A stretch of DNA of 27,579 bases from an uncultured Collinsella sp. GTDB lineage: Bacteria > Actinomycetota > Coriobacteriia > Coriobacteriales > Coriobacteriaceae. Positions 22,130 to 27,579 of the stretch are shown piece by piece. The stretch lies in assembly GCA_900550735.1 (NCBI GenBank), contig URTD01000008.1, forward strand, positions 1-27,579, read 5' to 3'. A program made the position numbers and the translations under genes. The notes beneath the pieces are model-generated. The model made no database searches. It was not told the origin of the DNA and worked only from the letters and a program-made list of their open reading frames with translations. Each line of letters begins with the position of its first letter. Position 1 is the stretch's first letter.

Positions 22130-22161
22130 GCGCGGCGCTCTTGTCGGAGCGCCGCGTTTTT
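22130..22161 (+). terminator. Terminator after nadE, also in the aminotransferase leader
   Basis: A perfect 10-bp stem (22131-22140 with 22147-22156), a 6-base loop and TTTTT. It ends 19 bases before the aminotransferase start. Confidence 0.8.
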
Positions 22162-22180
22162 CATATCGAAAGGTGGCACC

Positions 22181-23344
22181 ATGCAGGCATCGCAGCGTCT
22201 CGACCGCTTTGGCGCGGAGGTCTTCGCCTCGCTCAACAATAAGCTTCTCGCGCTGAAGGCTCAGGGCAAGACCATTTACAACATGAGCGTGGGCACGCCC
22301 GACTTTAAGCCGTACGACCACGTGGTCGAGGCGCTCACGCAGGCAGCCCAAGATCCCGAGATGTGGAAGTATGCCCTGCGCGACCTGCCCGAACTCAAGC
22401 AGTCCGTGTGCGATTACTACGAGCGTCGCTTTGGTGTCTCCGGCATTACGCCGTCTATGGTGCAGTCGTGCAACGGCACGCAGGAGGGTGTGGGCCATTT
22501 GGGCCTGGCCCTGCTCGATCCGGGCGATACTATTTTGGTTCCCGATCCGTGCTACCCGGTCTTTGAGGCGGGTGCCAAGATCGCCGATGCCAAGCTCGAA
22601 TACTATCCGCTGGTTGCCGAGCATAATTACCTGCCCTATGTGGCGGGTATCGATCCCGAGGTGGCCGATCGTGCCAAGTATATGATCGTGTCGCTGCCCG
22701 CCAACCCGGTCGGCTCGGTGGGCACGCCCGAGGTCTACGAGGAGATCATCACTTTCGCCCGCGAGCACGACCTGCTCATCGTTCACGACAACGCATACTC
22801 TGACATCGTGTTTGACGGCGAGCCCGGCGGCAGCTTCTTGCAGTATCCCGGTGCGCTTGAGGTGGGCGTGGAGTTCTTCTCGCTTTCCAAGTCGTTTAAC
22901 GTCACCGGTGCCCGCATCGGCTTTTTGGTCGGTCGCGAGGATGTGGTCTCGGCCTTTGCCAAGCTGCGCGGCCAGATCGACTTCGGTATGTTTTTCCCGA
23001 TCCAGAAGGCTGCTATCGCCTGCCTGAACGGTCCGCGCGATGAGGTCGAGGCGCAGCGCCTGAAGTACCAGGAACGTCGCGATGCCCTGTGCGACGGTCT
23101 TGAGGGCCTGGGCTGGGAGCGTCCCAACGCGCATGGCTCTATGTTTGTGTGGGCCAAGCTTCCCGGTGGTCGCACCGATTCCATGGCGTTTTGCGAGGAG
23201 CTCATGGAGAAGGCCGGCGTTGTGGTGACGCCGGGCGCGAGTTTTGGTCCTTCGGGCGAGGGACACGTGCGCATGGCGCTGGTCCTACCGCCCGATCAGA
23301 TCGCTTTGGCTGTCGAGGCCATTCGCGAGGCGGGCCTGTATTAG
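22181..23344 (+). CDS. Class I/II pyridoxal-phosphate aminotransferase
   Basis: A 387-residue fold-type I PLP enzyme. Motifs in order: SVGTPDFKPYDHV (about 36-48), CNGTQEGVGHLGLALLDPGD (the glycine-rich PLP-phosphate region), DPCYPVF, LPANPVGSV with Asn175 (usual form NPTG), HDNAYSDI with Asp203 and Tyr206, the PLP lysine Lys237 in SLSKSFNVTGARIGF, and a substrate-carboxylate Arg in GHVRMALV near the C-terminus. It resembles LL-diaminopimelate/alanine-type aminotransferases, but the sequence does not fix the substrate. The ATG at 22181 follows AAAGGTGG; an upstream open frame runs through the promoter and terminator. It lies alone between nadE and ldh, each with its own hairpin. A DapL-like role would fit with dapH at the end of the window only if DapH were not used in parallel. 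Confidence 0.85.
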   Translation: MQASQRLDRFGAEVFASLNNKLLALKAQGKTIYNMSVGTPDFKPYDHVVEALTQAAQDPEMWKYALRDLPELKQSVCDYYERRFGVSGITPSMVQSCNGTQEGVGHLGLALLDPGDTILVPDPCYPVFEAGAKIADAKLEYYPLVAEHNYLPYVAGIDPEVADRAKYMIVSLPANPVGSVGTPEVYEEIITFAREHDLLIVHDNAYSDIVFDGEPGGSFLQYPGALEVGVEFFSLSKSFNVTGARIGFLVGREDVVSAFAKLRGQIDFGMFFPIQKAAIACLNGPRDEVEAQRLKYQERRDALCDGLEGLGWERPNAHGSMFVWAKLPGGRTDSMAFCEELMEKAGVVVTPGASFGPSGEGHVRMALVLPPDQIALAVEAIREAGLY

Positions 23345-23488
23345 AAACCTATTTCGACTCGTCAATAGCTCGAAACCGATTTCGCGCAGTTATTTTACGA
23401 ATACTGCAAACAATTTCGGTAAACGGTCGATTTTTGGCTGCGAATAGGGGCATAATCAAAGTCCCGATTGGATGTATTGGGATTACGA

Positions 23489-23522
23489 CAAGCCGCTCGG
23501 GTCGTTCCCGGGCGGCTTGTTT
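23489..23522 (+). terminator. Hairpin between the aminotransferase and ldh
   Basis: A 13-bp stem (23489-23501 with 23507-23519, one T-G pair), a 5-base loop and a short T-run. It is 145 bases after the aminotransferase stop and 24 bases before the ldh start; a CATAAT at 23451-23456 lies upstream and could be the ldh -10 box. It may therefore be an ldh leader hairpin rather than a terminator. Confidence 0.55.
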
Positions 23523-23545
23523 GTGGAGAGAGATGGGAGTTTCTA

Positions 23546-24496
23546 ATGGTTAACGAGAAGAAGGTCGCTATTGTCGGCTGCGGTTTCGTCGGTTCGTCTT
23601 CGGCGTTCGCACTGATGCAGAGTGGTCTGTTCTCCGAGATGGTCCTCATCGACGTGGACAAGAACCGTGCCGAGGGTGAGGCCCTGGATATCGCGCACGG
23701 CATGACGTTTGCCGAGCCGATGAAGATCTACGCCGGCGATTATTCCGATGTCGCCGACGCCGCCATGATCGTCGTCACTGCTGGCGCTGCCCAGAAGCCC
23801 GGTGAGACCCGCCTGGACCTGGTCAACAAGAACGTCAGCATCTTCAAGTCCATTATTCCCGAGATTAAGAAGTCCGGCTTCGACGGCATTCTGCTAATCG
23901 TCTCCAACCCGGTCGATGTTCTGACCTACGCCGCCATCAAGATGTCCGGCCTGCCCGAGGGCCACGTCATCGGTTCCGGCACCGTGCTCGACACCGGCCG
24001 CCTGCAGCAGATGCTTGGTGCCCACGTCGAGGTTGACCCGCGCGATGTCCAGGCCTATGTCATGGGCGAGCACGGTGACTCCGAGTTTGTCGCTTGGTCC
24101 AGCGCTCAGGTTGCCGGCGTTCCGCTGAACACCTTCTGTGAGCTTCACGGCCACCTGGAGCATGAGGCTGCCGAGAAGCGCATCGCTGAGGACGTCAAGA
24201 ACTCCGCCTACACCATCATCGAGAAGAAGCACGCCACCTACTATGGCGTCGCCATGGCCGTCAAGCGCATCTGCACCGCCGTTATGCGCGATGAGCAGAC
24301 CGTTCTGCCTGTCTCCTCGCTCATGGTGGGCGAGTATGGCCTGTCCGATCTTGCCATCTCCATGCCGACCGTCGTTGGCCGCGACGGCGTTGTCTGCCGC
24401 GTCCCCGTGCCGCTGAACGACGACGAGCAGCATGAGCTCACCGTCTCCGCCAAGGCCCTCAAGGACATCATCGACAGCGTCGATTTCTCCTGCTAA
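23546..24496 (+). CDS. ldh: L-lactate dehydrogenase
   Basis: A 316-residue NAD-dependent dehydrogenase of the LDH/MDH family. The N-terminal Rossmann loop is IVGCGFVGSSSAF (9-21), with Asp36 as the NAD-ribose binder. The substrate loop is AAQKPGETRLDL with Gln83, which marks lactate rather than malate specificity (malate enzymes have Arg), and Arg89 on the mobile loop. Arg152 binds the substrate carboxylate, and the catalytic His176 lies in VMGEHGDSEF. It reduces pyruvate to L-lactate, regenerating NAD in fermentation. The ATG at 23546 follows GGGAG at 6 bases. A terminator follows at 24528. The length and all key residues are typical. Confidence 0.92.
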   Translation: MVNEKKVAIVGCGFVGSSSAFALMQSGLFSEMVLIDVDKNRAEGEALDIAHGMTFAEPMKIYAGDYSDVADAAMIVVTAGAAQKPGETRLDLVNKNVSIFKSIIPEIKKSGFDGILLIVSNPVDVLTYAAIKMSGLPEGHVIGSGTVLDTGRLQQMLGAHVEVDPRDVQAYVMGEHGDSEFVAWSSAQVAGVPLNTFCELHGHLEHEAAEKRIAEDVKNSAYTIIEKKHATYYGVAMAVKRICTAVMRDEQTVLPVSSLMVGEYGLSDLAISMPTVVGRDGVVCRVPVPLNDDEQHELTVSAKALKDIIDSVDFSC

Positions 24497-24527
24497 ATCA
24501 AGCTCGCTAGAGCGAAAAGCTACAATG

Positions 24528-24562
24528 AAGGCGTCCGGGTCCACACGGCCCGGGCGCCTTTT
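24528..24562 (+). terminator. Intrinsic terminator after ldh
   Basis: A 12-bp stem (24528-24539 with 24549-24560, one T-G pair), a 9-base loop, with the 3' arm running into TTTT. The first copy of the 32-bp repeat begins in its tail. Confidence 0.75.
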
Positions 24563-24592
24563 GGTGCAAAGTAACCTGACCCCAATGCACCA
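24561..24592. repeat. 32-bp repeat, copy 1, upstream of the DUF2974 gene
   Basis: Starts TTGGTGCA and ends TGCACCA, so the ends are inverted repeats of each other (TTGGTGCA also nearly pairs with the far end). A near-identical copy is at 25787-25817, in the same orientation: one single-base gap and four substitutions separate them. Together they bracket the gene at 24623-25783. Confidence 0.7.
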
Positions 24593-24622
24593 TCCCAATA
24601 CACCATAGTTGATGGGAGGGCC

Positions 24623-25783
24623 ATGTCGGATTCGCCTAATTTTTTGACCTATGCCCAGACGGCGTTTGATCCGTTTGAGGAGCGGCCGTTCTGCGCGGTG
24701 GACAGCCTGGTCTTTGCGTGGTTGTCCTATTTGCGTTTGCCGGGTGATACGGCGGAGCTGACGAACTGGCAGGGCCTAGACGTACGCGAGCTGCTGCGTG
24801 CCGAGTGCTATCGGGACATGATTGACGACTTGTGGGATCCAGAGGGGAGCAGGGCCTTGTTGGAGGCCGTGGCAGCAAATCCCAGATACCGCGGCGTGCA
24901 CGTTTGCGGCTATCGTGCCGTGAGCGATGTGGTGGCGACGGAGCAGTTTGCAGCAATGGCGTTCCGGTTTCCGGCGGGGTTTAGCTATCTTTCCTTCCGG
25001 GGGACCGACAGCACGATTGTGGGCTGGAAAGAGGACTTTAACATGGCGTTCCGGTGTCCTGTGCCGGCCCAGGAATCCGCGGCGCGTTATGTGGACGAGG
25101 CGGCGGATGCGATCGACGGGCCGCTTTTGTGCGGAGGTCATTCCAAGGGTGGAAACCTTGCGGTGTACGGTGCGGCGATGTGCTCCGATGTCGCCCGTGA
25201 GCGAATCGAACGGGCGTATTCCCATGATGGTCCAGGGTTCGTCGAGGAGTTTCTGAACGGCAACGCCTTTGCCGATCTTTCCGGTCGAATCGATAAGACG
25301 CTACCTCGGTCGTCGATCTTTGGCATGATGTTCGAGACACAGGAGGACTATGCCATCGTTGAGAGCACCGAGTTCAGCCTGCTGCAGCACAATCCCTTTA
25401 GCTGGGTGGTTGATGGTCACGACTTCGTGTACTGTGAGCGCCTGTCTGCCGGTGCTCGATACGTTGATGGTTCCATTCGCGAGATGCTGCTTGCAGTGTC
25501 GCCTAGCGAACGCGAGCGTTTTGTAGATGCGTTGTTCTCCGTGTTTGAGGCTACGGGTGCTGAGCGGTTTGCGGATATCGCTGGGAATCTGCGCGAGAGC
25601 CTGCCCGTGATGCTCCAGGCTGCGCAAGGCTTTGACGAGGATACACGACGCTTTGTCTCGCAGACCATCGTTGCGATTCTTAAGTGTGCGCTGCTGCCCA
25701 AACGACCCCAGATCGACGTGCCCGCTGCCGGCAAGAGTTTGGCAGAACAGCTCGAGGCTTGGCAGTCCGAGCTCCTGCGCTAA
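24623..25783 (+). CDS. DUF2974 (Mbeg1-like) alpha/beta hydrolase
   Basis: A 386-residue protein with an alpha/beta hydrolase (lipase class 3-like) core. YLSFRGTDSTIVGWKEDFNM (about 122-141) is the oxyanion region. The nucleophile elbow is GGHSKGGNLAVYGA with Ser174. An Asp in SHDGPGF and a His in VVDGHDFVY complete a plausible triad. These features match the DUF2974 family, common in Firmicutes and Coriobacteria, with no agreed physiological substrate. There is no signal peptide or membrane segment. The ATG at 24623 follows GGGAGGG at short spacing. It is bracketed by two copies of a 32-bp repeat (24561-24592 and 25787-25817), which suggests it could have been gained or moved as a unit. Confidence 0.85.
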   Translation: MSDSPNFLTYAQTAFDPFEERPFCAVDSLVFAWLSYLRLPGDTAELTNWQGLDVRELLRAECYRDMIDDLWDPEGSRALLEAVAANPRYRGVHVCGYRAVSDVVATEQFAAMAFRFPAGFSYLSFRGTDSTIVGWKEDFNMAFRCPVPAQESAARYVDEAADAIDGPLLCGGHSKGGNLAVYGAAMCSDVARERIERAYSHDGPGFVEEFLNGNAFADLSGRIDKTLPRSSIFGMMFETQEDYAIVESTEFSLLQHNPFSWVVDGHDFVYCERLSAGARYVDGSIREMLLAVSPSERERFVDALFSVFEATGAERFADIAGNLRESLPVMLQAAQGFDEDTRRFVSQTIVAILKCALLPKRPQIDVPAAGKSLAEQLEAWQSELLR

Positions 25784-25786
25784 CCA

Positions 25787-25817
25787 TTGGTGCAAGCAAC
25801 CTGTCCCCGATGCACCA
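25787..25817. repeat. 32-bp repeat, copy 2, downstream of the DUF2974 gene
   Basis: Starts TTGGTGCAAGCAACCTGT and ends GATGCACCA, three bases after the gene's stop codon, and matches the copy at 24561-24592 in the same orientation. Each copy can also fold on itself through GGTGCA/TGCACC. No T-run follows, so it is not a normal terminator. Confidence 0.7.
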
Positions 25818-25893
25818 ATCTTCGAAGCGCCTGGGGCGGGCTCGACCGCTATACTGATTCGTGCCGAAATCAATCTAGAACGGAATGCCGTAT

Positions 25894-26898
25894 ATGAAAA
25901 TCAATCACGCGATTCTGCATATCTTGGACTTTGACTCTGCCGTCAACGTCATGAGCCAGCGCGAGCTCGATATCGAGAGCCGTACCGTGCGCAACTTCGT
26001 GACTACGCACCTGCGGCGCGCTCGTACTTCGGCCGACAACAAGCGTGCCACGTTTGCCGAGAACTCCGCATTCGGCGGCGAGCTCAAGGGCTATTTCTTT
26101 GGTGAGCGTGAGTTCGTGGACCTGTCGCAGCAGATTGCGGAGTTCATCTCTTCCGAACTCACCAAGGCCGAGAAAGCCGAGTCCACCGACGTGCTTGTGG
26201 CGGACTTTGATGACGATGAGGATGCCCGCTGGTTTGCCGTGATGCTGCTGGGCTCCAAGCAGGCTTTTATGCACGAGGTAGGTCGCGAAGAGGGCGAGGT
26301 GCGCAACGACATCGCGCGCCACTACGCCATTCTGCCGAACCCCTCGCAAAAGGTGCCGAGCTATGCCATCGTGCGCGCGAGCACCATGGAGATCGGCTAT
26401 GTGGACAAGAAACGCAAGATTGCCGGCGAGGACCGTATGCTTATCCCCGATGGCCTGCTGCAGTGCGACACTGGCGTATCGGGCAAGGAGGTCATCGACA
26501 CCGTCACGCGTGTGGTCGAGGAAGTCGCCGAGGAGCACGGCGCCAACACGGCCGTAGCGCTCGCCAAGGTTAAGGCTGCTGTTGCCGAGAAAGTTGAGGA
26601 TGACGAGGAACTGCCCCCTTGGGATATCGTCGATGAGGTCTTTGAGGACGAGCCGGTTATCAAGGAGAGCGTGCGCGCGGCACTGAGCGAGGAGAAGGTG
26701 CCTGAGCGTGTGCCCGTGGAGCGCAAGCAGGTCGAACGCGCGGCGGTGCGCAATCACAAGATTCGTACCGATACGGGCATCGAGATCAGCTTCCCGGCAG
26801 AGATGGGTTCGAATTCCGAGTACATTGAGTTCGTCAATGAGCCCAACGGCCTCATCTCTATCGAGCTCAAGAACATCGGAAGTATTGAGAATCGATAA
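25894..26898 (+). CDS. Nucleoid-associated protein, NdpA/YejK-type
   Basis: A 334-residue cytoplasmic protein of the nucleoid-associated 37-kDa family (NdpA/YejK). The start MKINHAILHILDFDSA is the family's conserved first strand-helix, and the middle contains VADFDDDEDARWFAVMLLGSKQAFMHEV and PSYAIVRASTMEIGYVDKKRKIAGED. The C-terminal part has an acidic linker at about 230-265 followed by HKIRTDTGIEISFPAEMG and a final strand-rich piece. Family members bind double-stranded DNA and some partner with topoisomerases, but the biochemical role here is unknown. The ATG at 25894 is preferred over that at 25885, because the only purine-rich stretch (AACGGA) abuts the earlier ATG and fits the later one. 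A TATACT at 25850-25855 could be a -10. A strong terminator follows. Confidence 0.82.
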   Translation: MKINHAILHILDFDSAVNVMSQRELDIESRTVRNFVTTHLRRARTSADNKRATFAENSAFGGELKGYFFGEREFVDLSQQIAEFISSELTKAEKAESTDVLVADFDDDEDARWFAVMLLGSKQAFMHEVGREEGEVRNDIARHYAILPNPSQKVPSYAIVRASTMEIGYVDKKRKIAGEDRMLIPDGLLQCDTGVSGKEVIDTVTRVVEEVAEEHGANTAVALAKVKAAVAEKVEDDEELPPWDIVDEVFEDEPVIKESVRAALSEEKVPERVPVERKQVERAAVRNHKIRTDTGIEISFPAEMGSNSEYIEFVNEPNGLISIELKNIGSIENR

Positions 26899-26927
26899 GC
26901 TGCGCTTGGACGTTGCAGAAAAACAAA

Positions 26928-26959
26928 GGCCGAAGCCCTTCGGGACTTCGGTCTTTTTT
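26928..26959 (+). terminator. Intrinsic terminator after the NdpA-like gene
   Basis: A stem of 8 plus 2 bp with one internal mismatch (26928-26938 with 26943-26953) capped by a TTCG tetraloop, followed by six Ts (26954-26959). Confidence 0.9.
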
Positions 26960-27010
26960 GTTTTCGGCTTGGTTGCTGACATTGCGCCGCAGGTTGGGCA
27001 TACGTCAGCG

Positions 27011-27034
27011 AAAACGCGGTTTGTCAAAACCGCG
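27011..27034 (-). terminator. Terminator of dapH
   Basis: A perfect 8-bp stem CGCGGTTT / AAACCGCG (27015-27022 and 27027-27034) with a 4-base loop, running into TTTT on the minus strand, 6 bases after the dapH stop. The stem resembles the hairpin after ettA at 17285-17311. Confidence 0.75.
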
Positions 27035-27040
27035 CAACTA

Positions 27041-27579
27041 TTAAAGTTGACGTAAGCCCTCTTCCAGGCCGGTCTTGCTGTCGGTCTTCTCGTCGCGCAT
27101 CTTGATGACGCGGGCGGGGACACCGGCCACGACGGCGCCGGCGGGGACATCCTCGACGCACACGGCGCCGGCGGCAACGACAGCGCCCTTGCCTACGTGC
27201 ACGCCCTCCAGGACCACGGCGTTGGCGCCGATCATGACATCGTCCTCGATGATGACGGGCGTGGCGCTGGCGGGCTCCACAACGCCTGCCAGCACGGTGC
27301 CGGCGCCGATGTGGCAGGTCTTGCCCACGGGGGCGCGGCCGCCCTGCGTGCGATCGGGGCACACGGCAGCGACGGAGCCGATGTTGATGATGGCGCCCAT
27401 CATGATGACGGCGCGATCGCCGATCTCGACGCGGTCACGGATGATCGCGCCCGGCTCGATGCGGGCGTTGATGCCCTTAAGGTCGAGCATGGGCACGGCA
27501 GAGTTGCGGCAGTCATTCTCGACATCGTAGTAGTCGATGGAGTCGGCATTGGCATCGAGGATGGCCTTGAGCTCATCCC
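27041..27579 (-). CDS. dapH: Tetrahydrodipicolinate N-acetyltransferase, 3' part (5' end outside window)
   Basis: The last 179 residues of a left-handed beta-helix (hexapeptide repeat) acyltransferase. Segments GINARIEPGAIIRDRVEIGD, AVIMMGAIINIGS, CHIGAGTVLAGVVEP, VIIEDDVMIGANAVVLEGV and VGKGAVVAAGAV are successive coils, and the end DEKTDSKTGLEEGLRQL matches Bacillus DapH. The enzyme acetylates tetrahydrodipicolinate in the acetyl branch of lysine and diaminopimelate synthesis, supplying the cell wall cross-link. The reading frame enters from the right edge of the window with no start codon visible; the GTG at 27496 is internal, since the upstream codons (DELKAILDANADSIDYYDVE) are conserved-looking. 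A terminator follows at 27011. Confidence 0.92.
   Translation of the reverse strand, partial: DELKAILDANADSIDYYDVENDCRNSAVPMLDLKGINARIEPGAIIRDRVEIGDRAVIMMGAIINIGSVAAVCPDRTQGGRAPVGKTCHIGAGTVLAGVVEPASATPVIIEDDVMIGANAVVLEGVHVGKGAVVAAGAVCVEDVPAGAVVAGVPARVIKMRDEKTDSKTGLEEGLRQL

Overview
The window looks like a chromosomal segment of a high-GC, anaerobic, gut-type actinobacterium of the class Coriobacteriia, most likely Collinsella or a close relative. This is inferred from gene content and base composition (fructosamine-catabolism genes, L-lactate dehydrogenase, glutamine-dependent NAD synthetase, DapH, EttA); no rRNA is present to confirm it. No tRNA, rRNA, CRISPR array or transposase was seen.

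Layout. (1) 1-165: the 3' end of pgi (+) with a terminator. (2) 307-3175: a compact minus-strand operon of an unrecognised protein, a ClpP-like serine protease and a TraG/VirD4-type ATPase without a membrane anchor; no other conjugation genes are nearby. (3) 3176-3780: a divergent regulatory region. (4) 3781-5347: two HAD-superfamily phosphatase/mutase-like genes. (5) 5498-12278: a sugar-amine (Amadori product) catabolic cluster: GntR/UTRA regulator, YfcC-family transporter, a divergent YtcJ-like amidohydrolase, FrlC-like epimerase, FrlB-like deglycase and FrlD-like kinase. (6) 12320-12552: a 233-bp, AT-rich, gene-free element bounded by perfect 31-bp inverted repeats, lying between the convergent frlD and tatD genes. 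(7) 12558-14149: tatD and tcdA (minus strand). (8) about 14236-14366: a possible orphan small RNA. (9) 14449-15424: an sdpR/sdpI-like pair. (10) 15602-17281: ettA, followed by a long palindromic intergenic repeat. (11) 17496-19879: two minus-strand genes for low-complexity proteins, one acidic/Pro-rich and one membrane-anchored with a Ser/Thr tail. (12) 20083-24496: nadE, a class I/II aminotransferase and ldh. (13) 24623-25783: a DUF2974-type alpha/beta hydrolase between two copies of a 32-bp repeat. (14) 25894-26898: a nucleoid-associated NdpA/YejK-type protein. (15) 27041 to the end: the 3' part of dapH (minus strand).

How the genes work together. The frl-like cluster gives a complete route: import of a fructosamine, epimerisation of the C3 epimer if needed, phosphorylation at C6, and cleavage to glucose-6-phosphate plus free amine. 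The glucose-6-phosphate enters glycolysis at the step catalysed by Pgi, whose gene end is also in the window, and lactate dehydrogenase offers a fermentative outlet. The transporter and amidohydrolase differ from the classical E. coli frl set. The least explained parts are the ClpP/TraG-like operon, the 31-bp inverted-repeat element, the 32-bp repeats around the hydrolase and the possible small RNA.
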